From contig RPFO01000591.1 in NCBI GenBank assembly GCA_009746045.1, positions 1-61,346 on the forward strand: a DNA stretch of 61,346 nt, written 5' to 3'. Source of the stretch: Mesostigma viride (taxonomy: Eukaryota > Streptophyta > Mesostigmatophyceae > Mesostigmatales > Mesostigmataceae). Positions 19,987-32,716 of the stretch are shown here, one piece after another (the first letter of the stretch is position 1; each line of letters starts with the position of its first letter). The position numbers and the translations under genes are program-made. The notes under the pieces were generated by a model, which did no database searches, had not been told where the DNA came from, and saw only the letters and a program-made list of their open reading frames with translations.

Positions 19987-21634
19987 ATGGTTGGCATTTA
20001 TGTAATTAATGAGGAGGATTCAGGCTCCCATGGTGTCATCATGGCCCGTCTACTTACATGGATGGCATTTATGTAATTAATGATGAGGATTCAGGCTCCC
20101 ATGGGGTCATCATGGCTTGTCTACGTACATGGTTGGCATTTATGTAATTAATGAGGAGGATTCAGGCTCCCATGGTGTCTCCATGGCTGGCCTACGTACA
20201 TGGATGTCAAGGAATAGTAAATGATGAGGATTCAGGCTCCCATGGTGTCATCATGGCCCGTCTACGTACATGGATGGCATTTATGTAATTAATGATGAGG
20301 ATTCAGGCTCCCATGGGGTCATCATGGCTTGTCTACGTACATGGTTGGCATTTATGTAATTAATGAGGAGGATTCAGGCTCCCATGGTGTCTCCATGGCT
20401 GGCCTACGTACATGGATGTCAAGGAATAGTAAATGATGAGGATTCAGGCTCCCATGGTGTCATCATGGCCTGTCTACGTACATGGATGGCATGTATGTAA
20501 TTAATGATGAGGATTCAGGCTCCCATGGTGTCATCATGGCTTGTCTACGTACATGGTTGGCATTTATGTAATTAATGAGGAGGATTCAGGCTCCCATGGT
20601 GTCATCATGGCTTGTCTACGTACATGGTTGGCATTTATGTAATTAATGAGGAGGATTCAGGCTCCCATGGTGTCTCCATGGCTGGCCTACGTACATGGAT
20701 GTCAAGGAATAGTAAATGATGAGGATTCAGGCTCCCATGGTGTCATCATGGCCCGTCTACGTACATGGATGGCATTTATGTAATTAATGATGAGGATTCA
20801 GGCTCCCATGGGGTCATCATGGCTTGTCTACGTACATGGTTGGCATTTATGTAATTAATGAGGAGGATTCAGGCTCCCATGGTGTCTCCATGGCTGGCCT
20901 ACGTACATGGATGTCAAGGAATAGTAAATGATGAGGATTCAGGCTCCCATGGTGTCATCATGGCCTGTCTACGTACATGGATGGCATGTATGTAATTAAT
21001 GATGAGGATTCAGGCTCCCATGGTGTCATCATGGCTTGTCTACGTACATGGTTGGCATTTATGTAATTAATGAGGAGGATTCAGGCTCCCATGGTGTCAT
21101 CATGGCTTGTCTACGTACATGGTTGGCATTTATGTAATTAATGATGAGGATTCAGGCTCCCATGGTGTCTCCATGGCTGGCCTACGTACATGGATGTCAA
21201 GGAATAGTAAATGATGAGGATTCAGGCTCCCATGGTGTCATCATGGCCCGTGTACGTACATGGATGGCATGTATGTAATTAATGAGGAGGATTCAGGCTC
21301 CCATGGTGTCATCATGGCTGGCCTACGTACATGGATGTCAAAGAAAAAGAAATGATGAGGATTCAGGCTCCCATGGTGTCATCATGGCTGGCCTACGTAC
21401 ATGGATGTCTCATAAAATAAATGATGAGGATTCAGGCTCCCATGGTGTCATCATGGCTTGTCTACCTACATTGTTGGCATGTATGTAATTAATGATGAGG
21501 ATTCAGGCTCCCATGGTGTCTCCATGGCTGGCCTACGTACATGAATGGCATTTATGTAATTAATGATGAGGATTCAGGCTCCCATGGTGTCATCATGGCC
21601 CGTCTACGTACATGGATGGCATTTATGTAATTAA
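19987..21634 (+). repeat. 70/71-bp satellite array, block 3
   Basis: This 1.65-kb array shows clear higher-order order. The marker trimer is at 21282-21488. The block matches 25.9-27.0 kb, 29.4-30.5 kb and 47.6-48.7 kb. It ends in TTAA (21631-21634), half of the target duplication of the next element. Confidence 0.95.
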
Positions 21635-23519
21635 GGGGAGGTGGCACCCCAAAACCCTTAAAAATTGAACTATGGTAATAACACTTGAAATTCATTTGCA
21701 CAATGCTGAAATATGATTGCGGGCACTAAATAACATCTCTTGTGAGTTGTCCATGCACTTGTTGGGGGTACTACCCCCAAGTATACGCCAATATTGCGCT
21801 ATAAATAGAAAAAGACGCTAATTAGGGCTGGGTATGCCCCAGCCAATGCACACATTTGTTGGCAACCAAAAATCAACCATTTGTAGTTCCCTGAGTGTGT
21901 AGCTTGCTGAGCTATTTACATCATGGAAATGGCAAAACCTTGAACAGTTATTAATTTTCCCGCAAAACAGGTATTTTTTTACCGGACATTGGGAATAAAC
22001 ATATCATAAACACTTCAGATAAGGCCACAAAATCAAGCGAAAATCCGGCTAACAGGGGGACAGCAGTGGTCCAAGTCCCAGGTCATTCCGACAAGTCTAG
22101 CTCAAGTTATAAGGTTTTGCGTGCTAAAACCTGAACATACGCTAAATGAGGTTTTTCTGTGTATAAGGCCACCTAGACATCATGTTTTCCATCCAAGAAG
22201 CCAAAAAACATGCCCAACTCGATCACACAACATAAGAAAAGGCTAGGCACCTCATCTGGCCTCCCCTGCCCTCAGCATGGCCAGCCTTGCCAGCGTGCGC
22301 ATAGCAACACCATCGCTAGGCATACACGCACCAAGAGAGCATACACTAAGCTCAGCCCAAGGTTACCATGTAAATTTATGCCAAGAACTCAGCAAGTATG
22401 CGTGTAAAAACCTTAGAAAGACTGCCCAAGCAATAGAGGCAACTGCAGCCTGCAAACTTGGCAGCAAATCATACATGTTGTCTGCCAAGCATTCACATCC
22501 TATCCAGCTTGCCTTGCTGCACACATAGCAGGGAAGTCTTAATGGTTATAGCTCAAGGAAAGCAATGGAAACACCTATCTAATGCAATGCCACTCATGCA
22601 GTATGGCCAGCAAAAGAACCACTCTCACCTTCCTTTCCAATATGGCAATTTGCTAAGAAGCTGATGCCAGCTTGTTAGCCTCTAGACACATGCCGGATGT
22701 CGTTCTAAAACAGGCGTGTCAGATCCGGCACATAACAAAGCGTCTGAGCAAGCTCACGTCCAAAGGATTATGGAAAACAAATGTCAACACATTACCAACA
22801 ACTTGACCTCGGCGCATTTAGCATGCCAGCCACAAACTACACGAAATTGTACGAAATTGCTAGGAATCTGACGATGCAACCGAAAGAAATGGAGCGCTTC
22901 CTGCAGGGAAACTGCCCGAAAAAAAGGCGAAAGGCCGACGTTAATGCACCTGCCTGCGTGGAAATGTTTCATGCATAAACTGGCACGCAAGCTCGAACAA
23001 TAAAAGACATCATCCATTGATCAGGCGAACAAGGAAGGTGCGCCTTCCGTGAATACGTCGAAGGCGACATGCGCAGGCCTGCGTAGGTTCTTACCTTGAA
23101 TGCCGGAAATGTAAAAGAAACCGGGAAGCTTCGGCACAAACTCGACAACACCATTAAGTTAGCTTCATAATCGCTCTTTAGAGCCTACGTTGCCTCACAA
23201 TAGCTGCCGTAAACCTGCATTAAATTTCATGATCCGCAAGAGAAATTATATCCTGGACCCCCGCGCCCGTAGCCGTTCGAGAAATTAGCGATATTGCAAA
23301 CCGTAAACTTTCCGCCTCGAAATGAGGTCATCAACTAATCTTCTGCGAAATTCAAGCATTTTTTCTAGCTTTTTAGATGCCATATCGATTAATATTGCAT
23401 AAAGGCATGCCGCCATGGCCACTTCCGCGAGGGTTGAGCGGTCCGGGCACACATTATACACCGTACGGACGGTACCGCGAATTTTTTGGCGCGGAAAATA
23501 TTCGGCGCGCCACGTCCCC
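21635..23519. mobile_element. TTAA-flanked non-autonomous DNA element, copy A
   Basis: This 1885-bp element is flanked by TTAA on both sides (21631-21634 and 23520-23523); the satellite normally has one TTAA here. The ends are imperfect inverted repeats: GGGGAGGTGGCAC at the left and the complement of GGGGACGTGGCGC at the right. TTAA duplication is the hallmark of piggyBac-type transposases, but no transposase ORF is present and the end sequence is not one I can assign. Internal frames of 60-83 codons have no recognisable domain and overlap each other, so I treat the element as non-coding. A small perfect hairpin (TGCCGGAT/ATCCGGCA) lies near 22690-22732. Confidence 0.75.
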
Positions 23520-26500
23520 TTAATGATGAGGATTCAGGCTCCCATGGGGTCATCATGGCTTGTCTACGTACATGGTTGGCATTTATGTAATTAATGAGGA
23601 GGATTCAGGCTCCCATGGTGTCTCCATGGCTGGCCTACGTACATGGATGTCAAGGAATAGTAAATGATGAGGATTCAGGCTCCCATGGTGTCATCATGGC
23701 CTGTCTACGTACATGGATGGCATGTATGTAATTAATGATGAGGATTCAGGCTCCCATGGTGTCATCATGGCTTGTCTACGTACATGGTTGGCATTTATGT
23801 AATTAATGAGGAGGATTCAGGCTCCCATGGTGTCATCATGGCTTGTCTACGTACATGGTTGGCATTTATGTAATTAATGATGAGGATTCAGGCTCCCATG
23901 GTGTCTCCATGGCTGGCCTACGTACATGGATGTCAAGGAATAGTAAATGATGAGGATTCAGGCTCCCATGGTGTCATCATGGCCCGTGTACGTACATGGA
24001 TGGCATTTATGTAATTAATGAGGAGGATTCAGGCTCCCATGGTGTCATCATGGCTGGCCTACGTACATGGATGTCAAAGAAAAAGAAATGATGAGGATTC
24101 AGGCTCCCATGGTGTCATCATGGCTTGTCTACGTACATGGTTGGCATTTATGTAATTAATGAGGAGGATTCAGGCTCCCATGGTGTCATCATGGCTTGTC
24201 TACGTACATGGTTGGCATTTATGTAATTAACGAGGAGGATTCAGGCTCCATTGGTGTCATCATGGCTGGCCTACGTACATGGATGTCAAGGAATAGTAAA
24301 TGATGAGGATTCAGGCTCCCATGGGGTCATCATGGCTTGTCGACGTACATGGTTGGCATTTATGTAATTAATGAGGAGGATTCAGGCTCCCATGGTGTCT
24401 CCATGGCTGGCCTACGTACATGGATGTCAAGGAATAGTAAATGATGAGGATTCAGGCTCCCATGGTGTCATCATGGCCTGTCTACGTACATGGATGGCAT
24501 GTATGTAATTAATGAGGAGGGATTTAGGCTCCCATGGTGTCATCAATGCCCGTCTACGTACATGGTTGGCATATATGTAATTAATGATGAGGATTCAGGC
24601 TCCAATGGTGTCATCATGGCCCGTCTACGTACATGGATGTCAAGGAATAGTAAATGATGAGGATTCAGGCTCCCATGGTGTCATCATGGCTTGTCTACGT
24701 ACATGGTTGGCATTTATGTAATTAACGAGGAGGATTCAGGCTCCCATGGTGTCTCCATGGCTGGCCTACGTACATGGATGTCAAGGAATAGTAAATGATG
24801 AGGATTCAGGCTCCCATGGTGTCATCATGGCCCGTGTACGTACATGGATGGCATGTATGTAATTAATGATGAGGATTCAGGCTCCCATGGTGTCATCATG
24901 GCCCGTCTACGTACATGGATGTCAAAGAAAAAAAAATGATGAGGATTCAGGCTCCCATGGTGTCATCATGGCTGGCCTACGTACATGGATGTTTCATAAA
25001 AAAAATGATGAGGATTCAGGCTCCCATGGTGTCATCATGGCCCGTCTACGTACATGGTTGGCATTTATGTAATTAATGAAGAGGATTCAGGCTCCCATGG
25101 TGTCATCATGGCCCGTCTACGTACATGGATGTCAAGGAATAGTAAATGATGAGGATTCAGGCTCCCATGGGGTCATCATGGCTTGTCTACGTACATGGTT
25201 GGCATTTATGTAATTAACGAGGAGGATTCAGGCTCCATTGGTGTCATCATGGCTGGCCTACGTACATGGATGTCAAGGAATAGTAAATGATGAGGATTCA
25301 GGCTCCCATGGTGTCATCATGGCTTGTCTACGTACATGGTTGGCATTTATGTAATTAATGAGGAGGATTCAGGCTCCCATGGTGTCTCCATGGCTGGCCT
25401 ACGTACATGGATGGCATTTATGTATTTAATGATGAGGATTCAGGCTCCCATGGTGTCATCATGGCTTGTCTACCTACATGGTTGGCATTTATGTAACCTG
25501 AATCCTCTCATTAAGAAAATGAAGAGGATTCAGGCTCCATTGGTGTCATCATGGCTGGCCTACGTACATGGATGTCAAGGAATAGTAAATGATGAGGATT
25601 CAGGCTCCCATGGTGTCATCATGGCCCGTCTACGTACATGGATGTCAAGGAATAGTAAATGATGAGGATTCAGGCTCCATGGGTCATCATGGCTTGTCTA
25701 CGTACATGGTTGGCATTTATGTAATTAACGAGGAGGATTCAGGCTCCATTGGTGTCATCATGGCTGGCCTACGTACATGGATGTCAAGGAATAGTAAATG
25801 ATGAGGATTCAGGCTCCCATGGTGTCATCATGGCTTGTCTACGTACATGGTTGGCATTTATGTAATTAATGAGGAGGATTCAGGCTCCCATGGTGTCATC
25901 ATGGCCCGTCTACTTACATGGATGGCATTTATGTAATTAATGATGAGGATTCAGGCTCCCATGGGGTCATCATGGCTTGTCTACGTACATGGTTGGCATT
26001 TATGTAATTAATGAGGAGGATTCAGGCTCCCATGGTGTCTCCATGGCTGGCCTACGTACATGGATGTCAAGGAATAGTAAATGATGAGGATTCAGGCTCC
26101 CATGGTGTCATCATGGCCCGTCTACGTACATGGATGGCATTTATGTAATTAATGATGAGGATTCAGGCTCCCATGGGGTCATCATGGCTTGTCTACGTAC
26201 ATGGTTGGCATTTATGTAATTAATGAGGAGGATTCAGGCTCCCATGGTGTCTCCATGGCTGGCCTACGTACATGGATGTCAAGGAATAGTAAATGATGAG
26301 GATTCAGGCTCCCATGGTGTCATCATGGCCTGTCTACGTACATGGATGGCATGTATGTAATTAATGATGAGGATTCAGGCTCCCATGGTGTCATCATGGC
26401 TTGTCTACGTACATGGTTGGCATTTATGTAATTAATGAGGAGGATTCAGGCTCCCATGGTGTCATCATGGCTTGTCTACGTACATGGTTGGCATTTATGT

Positions 26501-27880
26501 AATTAATGATGAGGATTCAGGCTCCCATGGTGTCTCCATGGCTGGCCTACGTACATGGATGTCAAGGAATAGTAAATGATGAGGATTCAGGCTCCCATGG
26601 TGTCATCATGGCCCGTGTACGTACATGGATGGCATGTATGTAATTAATGAGGAGGATTCAGGCTCCCATGGTGTCATCATGGCTGGCCTACGTACATGGA
26701 TGTCAAAGAAAAAGAAATGATGAGGATTCAGGCTCCCATGGTGTCATCATGGCTGGCCTACGTACATGGATGTCTCATAAAATAAATGATGAGGATTCAG
26801 GCTCCCATGGTGTCATCATGGCTTGTCTACCTACATTGTTGGCATGTATGTAATTAATGATGAGGATTCAGGCTCCCATGGTGTCTCCATGGCTGGCCTA
26901 CGTACATGAATGGCATTTATGTAATTAATGATGAGGATTCAGGCTCCCATGGTGTCATCATGGCCCGTCTACGTACATGGATGGCATTTATGTAATTAAT
27001 GATGAGGATTCAGGCTCCCATGGGGTCATCATGGCTTGTCTACGTACATGGTTGGCATTTATGTAATTAATGAGGAGGATTCAGGCTCCCATGGTGTCTC
27101 CATGGCAGGCCTACGTACATGGATGTCAAGGAATAGTAAATGATGAGGATTCAGGCTCCCATGGTGTCATCATGGCCTGTCTACGTACATGGATGGCATG
27201 TATGTAATTAATGATGAGGATTCAGGCTCCCATGGTGTCATCATGGCTTGTCTACGTACATGGTTGGCATTTATGTAATTAATGAGGAGGATTCAGGCTC
27301 CCATGGTGTCATCATGGCTTGTCTACGTACATGGTTGGCATTTATGTAATTAATGATGAGGATTCAGGCTCCCATGGTGTCTCCATGGCTGGCCTACGTA
27401 CATGGATGTCAAGGAATAGTAAATGATGAGGATTCAGGCTCCCATGGTGTCATCATGGCCCGTGTACGTACATGGATGGCATGTATGTAATTAATGAGGA
27501 GGATTCAGGCTCCCATGGTGTCATCATGGCTGGCCTACGTACATGGATGTCAAAGAAAAAGAAATGATGAGGATTCAGGCTCCCATGGTGTCATCATGGC
27601 TTGTCTACGTACATGGTTGGCATTTATGTAATTAATGAGGAGGATTCAGGCTCCCATGGTGTCATCATGGCTTGTCTACGTACATGGTTGGCATTTATGT
27701 AATTAACGAGGAGGATTCAGGCTCCATTGGTGTCATCATGGCTGGCCTACGTACATGGATGTCAAGGAATAGTAAATGATGAGGATTCAGGCTCCCATGG
27801 TGTCATCATGGCTTGTCTACGTACATGGTTGGCATTTATGTAATTAATGAGGAGGATTCAGGCTCCCATGGTGTCTCCAT
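23520..27880 (+). repeat. 70/71-bp satellite array, block 4
   Basis: This 4.4-kb array has the marker trimer at 26647-26853 and a hairpin variant at 25497-25534. The first 2.7 kb match 58570-61346 at a constant offset of about 35050, including a private variant (aggagggatttaggctcc at about 24514 and 59564). The last 5 bp, tccat, are the left target duplication of the palindromic element. No gene is visible. Confidence 0.95.
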
Positions 27881-28094
27881 AGTTATTATAAATAGTGACG
27901 GAACCTTTTTGCCACTTGGGCAATTAGGTCCGTCACTATTTATCCGGCGAAAACCACTCGCCGGCATCTATTCCGCGTTAAGTTCACGTGAACTACACGC
28001 GGAATTGATGCCGGCGAGTGGTTTTCGCCGGATAAATAGTGACGGACCTAATTGCCCAAGTGGCAAAAAGGTTCCGTCACTATTTATAATAACT
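27881..28094. repeat. Terminal palindromic unit M1
   Basis: 214 bp, AGTTATTATAAATAGTGACGG to its reverse complement. It contains two hairpins in each half and TATAAATA near both ends, on opposite strands. It is inverted relative to M3, but because each unit is itself palindromic M1 and M3 can also be read as direct terminal repeats. Confidence 0.85.
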
Positions 28095-28291
28095 AAAACG
28101 TCGTAGTGTGGGGGCCGATATCTATCGTACCGCTAATGCCTACTGCAGTACCGAATCTCGCCTTAACGATATTCCAACCGGGCATTTTTCCCTTCTGGCA
28201 CTTTCGTTTGGCCTTCTGGTATCAATTCCTTCCGGTATTCGGAAATACCCGTGTCACCACAGGGATTCGAACCCCCGACTTACGAGGTCTT

Positions 28292-28504
28292 AGTTATTAT
28301 AAATAGTGACGGAACCTTTTTGCCACTTGGCAATTAGGTCCGTCACTATTTATCCGGCGAAAACCACTCGCCGGTATCTATTCCGCGTTAAGTTCACGTG
28401 AACGTGGCGCGGAATTGATGCCGGCGAGTGGTTTTCGCCGGATAAATAGTGACGGACCTAATTGCCCAAGTGGCAAAAAGGTTCCGTCACTATTTATAAT
28501 AACT
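28292..28504. repeat. Central palindromic unit M2
   Basis: 213 bp. The centre is TTCACGTGAAC, close to the midpoint of the whole element. It differs from M1 and M3 in a few bases at the centre (gtggcgcgg instead of tacacgcgg). Confidence 0.85.
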
Positions 28505-28522
28505 TAGACCTCGTAAGTCGGG

Positions 28523-28533
28523 GGTTCGAATCC
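28523..28533 (+). promoter_or_regulatory. tRNA T-arm / B-box-like sequence, right arm
   Basis: GGTTCGAATCC is present, with the inverted partner at 28263-28273 on the minus strand. Flanks (aagtcggg before, ctgtggtgaca after) resemble the 3' third of a tRNA. There is no complete tRNA. Confidence 0.5.
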
Positions 28534-28698
28534 CTGTGGTGACACGGGTATTTCCGAATACCGGAATTGATACCAGAAGGCCAAACGAAAGTGCCAGAAG
28601 GGAAAATATGCCCGGTTGGAATATCGTTAAGGCGAGATTCGGTACTGCAGTAGGCATCAGCGGTACGATAGATATCGGCCCCCACACTACGACGTTTT

Positions 28699-28910
28699 AG
28701 TTATTATAAATAGTGACGGAACCTTTTTGCCACTTGGCAATTAGGTCCGTCACTATTTATCCGGCGAAAACCACTCGCCGGTATCAATTCCGCGTGTAGT
28801 TCACGTGAACTTAACGCGGAATAGATACCGGCGAGTGGTTTTCGCCGGATAAATAGTGACGGACCTAATTGCCAAGTGGCAAAAAGGTTCCGTCACTATT
28901 TATAATAACT
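28699..28910. repeat. Terminal palindromic unit M3
   Basis: 212 bp, the near-exact reverse complement of M1. It abuts the right target duplication tccat. Confidence 0.85.
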
Positions 28911-31900
28911 TCCATGGCTGGCCTACGTACATGGATGGCATTTATGTATTTAATGATGAGGATTCAGGCTCCCATGGTGTCATCATGGCTTGTCTACCTA
29001 CATGGTTGGCATTTATGTAACCTGAATCCTCTCATTAAGAAAATGAAGAGGATTCAGGCTCCATTGGTGTCATCATGGCTGGCCTACGTACATGGATGTC
29101 AAGGAATAGTAAATGATGAGGATTCAGGCTCCCATGGTGTCATCATGGCCCGTCTACGTACATGGATGTCAAGGAATAGTAAATGATGAGGATTCAGGCT
29201 CCCATGGGGTCATCATGGCTTGTCTACGTACATGGTTGGCATTTATGTAATTAACGAGGAGGATTCAGGCTCCATTGGTGTCATCATGGCTGGCCTACGT
29301 ACATGGATGTCAAGGAATAGTAAATGATGAGGATTCAGGCTCCCATGGTGTCATCATGGCTTGTCTACGTACATGGTTGGCATTTATGTAATTAATGAGG
29401 AGGATTCAGGCTCCCATGGTGTCATCATGGCCCGTCTACTTACATGGATGGCATTTATGTAATTAATGATGAGGATTCAGGCTCCCATGGGGTCATCATG
29501 GCTTGTCTACGTACATGGTTGGCATTTATGTAATTAATGATGAGGATTCAGGCTCCCATGGTGTCTCCATGGCTGGCCTACGTACATGGATGTCAAGGAA
29601 TAGTAAATGATGAGGATTCAGGCTCCCATGGTGTCATCATGGCCCGTCTACGTACATGGATGGCATTTATGTAATTAATGATGAGGATTCAGGCTCCCAT
29701 GGGGTCATCATGGCTTGTCTACGTACATGGTTGGCATTTATGTAATTAATGAGGAGGATTCAGGCTCCCATGGTGTCTCCATGGCTGGCCTACGTACATG
29801 GATGTCAAGGAATAGTAAATGATGAGGATTCAGGCTCCCATGGTGTCATCATGGCCTGTCTACGTACATGGATGGCATGTATGTAATTAATGATGAGGAT
29901 TCAGGCTCCCATGGTGTCATCATGGCTTGTCTACGTACATGGTTGGCATTTATGTAATTAATGAGGAGGATTCAGGCTCCCATGGTGTCATCATGGCTTG
30001 TCTACGTACATGGTTGGCATTTATGTAATTAATGATGAGGATTCAGGCTCCCATGGTGTCTCCATGGCTGGCCTACGTACATGGATGTCAAGGAATAGTA
30101 AATGATGAGGATTCAGGCTCCCATGGTGTCATCATGGCCCGTGTACGTACATGGATGGCATGTATGTAATTAATGAGGAGGATTCAGGCTCCCATGGTGT
30201 CATCATGGCTGGCCTACGTACATGGATGTCAAAGAAAAAGAAATGATGAGGATTCAGGCTCCCATGGTGTCATCATGGCTGGCCTACGTACATGGATGTC
30301 TCATAAAATAAATGATGAGGATTCAGGCTCCCATGGTGTCATCATGGCTTGTCTACCTACATTGTTGGCATGTATGTAATTAATGATGAGGATTCAGGCT
30401 CCCATGGTGTCTCCATGGCTGGCCTACGTACATGAATGGCATTTATGTAATTAATGATGAGGATTCAGGCTCCCATGGTGTCATCATGGCCCGTCTACGT
30501 ACATGGATGGCATTTATGTAATTAATGATGAGGATTCAGGCTCCCATGGGGTCATCATGGCTTGTCTACGTACATGGTTGGCATTTATGTAATTAATGAG
30601 GAGGATTCAGGCTCCCATGGTGTCTCCATGGCTGGCCTACGTACATGGATGTCAAGGAATAGTAAATGATGAGGATTCAGGCTCCCATGGTGTCATCATG
30701 GCCTGTCTACGTACATGGATGGCATGTATGTAATTAATGATGAGGATTCAGGCTCCCATGGTGTCATCATGGCTTGTCTACGTACATGGTTGGCATTTAT
30801 GTAATTAATGAGGAGGATTCAGGCTCCCATGGTGTCATCATGGCTTGTCTACGTACATGGTTGGCATTTATGTAATTAATGATGAGGATTCAGGCTCCCA
30901 TGGTGTCTCCATGGCTGGCCTACGTACATGGATGTCAAGGAATAGTAAATGATGAGGATTCAGGCTCCCATGGTGTCATCATGGCCCGTGTACGTACATG
31001 GATGGCATGTATGTAATTAATGAGGAGGATTCAGGCTCCCATGGTGTCATCATGGCTGGCCTACGTACATGGATGTCAAAGAAAAAGAAATGATGAGGAT
31101 TCAGGCTCCCATGGTGTCATCATGGCTTGTCTACGTACATGGTTGGCATTTATGTAATTAATGAGGAGGATTCAGGCTCCCATGGTGTCATCATGGCTTG
31201 TCTACGTACATGGTTGGCATCTATGTAATTAATGATGAGGATTCAGGCTCCCATGGTGTCATCATGGCTTGTCTACGTACATGGATGTCAAGGAATAGTA
31301 AATGATGAGGATTCAGGCTCCCATGGTGTCATCATGGCCTGTCTACGTACATGGATGGCATTTATGTAATTAATGATGAGGATTCAGGCTCCCATGGGGT
31401 CATCATGGCTTGTCTACGTACATGGTTGGCATTTATGTAATTAATGAGGAGGATTCAGGCTCCCATGGTGTCTCCATGGCTGGCCTACGTACATGGATGT
31501 CAAGGAATAGTAAATGATGAGGATTCAGGCTCCCATGGTGTCATCATGGCCTGTCTACGTACATGGATGGCATGTATGTAATTAATGATGAGGATTCAGG
31601 CTCCCATGGTGTCATCATGGCTTGTCTACGTACATGGTTGGCATTTATGTAATTAATGAGGAGGATTCAGGCTCCCATGGTGTCATCATGGCTTGTCTAC
31701 GTACATGGTTGGCATTTATGTAATTAATGATGAGGATTCAGGCTCCCATGGTGTCTCCATGGCTGGCCTACGTACATGGATGTCAAGGAATAGTAAATGA
31801 TGAGGATTCAGGCTCCCATGGTGTCATCATGGCCCGTGTACGTACATGGATGGCATGTATGTAATTAATGAGGAGGATTCAGGCTCCCATGGTGTCATCA

Positions 31901-32716
31901 TGGCCTGTCTACGTACATGGATGGCATGTATGTATTTAATGATGAGGATTCAGGCTCCCATGTTGTCTCCATGGCTGGCCTACGTACATGGTTGGCATTT
32001 ATGTAATTCATGAGGAGGATCTAGGCTCCCATGGTGTCATCATGGCTTGTCTACGTACATGGTTGGCATTTATGTAATTAATGATGAGGATTCAGGCTCC
32101 CATGGTGTCTCCATGGCTGGCCTACGTACATGGATGTCAAGGAATAGTAAATGATGAGGATTCAGGCTCCCATGGGGTCATCATGGCTTGTCTACGTACA
32201 TGGTTGGCATTTATGTAATTAATGAGGAGGATTCAGGCTCCCATGGTGTCTCCATGGCTGGCCTACGTACATGGATGTCAAGGAATAGTAAATGATGAGG
32301 ATTCAGGCTCCCATGGTGTCATCATGGCCTGTCTACGTACATGGATGGCATGTATGTAATTAATGATGAGGATTCAGGCCCATGGTGTCATCATGGCTTG
32401 TCTACGTACATGGTTGGCATTTATGTAATTAATGAGGAGGATTCAGGCTCCCATGGTGTCATCATGGCTTGTCTACGTACATGGTTGGCATTTATGTAAT
32501 TAATGATGAGGATTCAGGCTCCCATGGTGTCTCCATGGCTGGCCTACGTACATGAATGGCATTTATGTAATTAATGATGAGGATTCAGGCTCCCATGGTG
32601 TCATCATGGCCCGTCTACGTACATGGATGGCATTTATGTAATTAATGATGAGGATTCAGGCTCCCATGGGGTCATCATGGCTTGTCTACGTACATGGTTG
32701 GCATTTATGTAATTAA
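28911..32716 (+). repeat. 70/71-bp satellite array, block 5
   Basis: This 3.8-kb array has the marker trimer at 30173-30379 and a hairpin variant at 29021-29058. Sequence from about 30.5 to 32.7 kb matches 8.8-11.0 kb, including private changes (ggattcaggcccatgg, cccatgttgtctcc, aggatctaggctcc). It ends in TTAA (32713-32716). Confidence 0.95.

Larger units (their letters stand above)
27881..28910. mobile_element. Complete 1030-bp palindromic element with AGTT...AACT ends
   Basis: The element has five parts: palindromic unit M1 (27881-28094), left arm (28095-28291), unit M2 (28292-28504), right arm (28505-28698) and unit M3 (28699-28910). The right arm is the near-exact reverse complement of the left, and M3 of M1, so the whole is one palindrome centred in M2. 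It is flanked by tccat on both sides (27876-27880, 28911-28915). Empty satellite sites at 14191, 25383 and 60433 read gtctccatggctgg with one tccat, which proves insertion with a 5-bp duplication. The AGTT/AACT ends and 5-bp duplication are the same as in the three copia-like elements. It has no coding capacity. It could be a foldback element or an LTR-derived non-autonomous (TRIM-like) element. Confidence 0.88.

Noticed and set aside
22210-23154. Small ORFs inside the TTAA element (60-83 codons on both strands)
   Set aside because: They overlap, lack domains and differ between copies; no transposase residues are seen.
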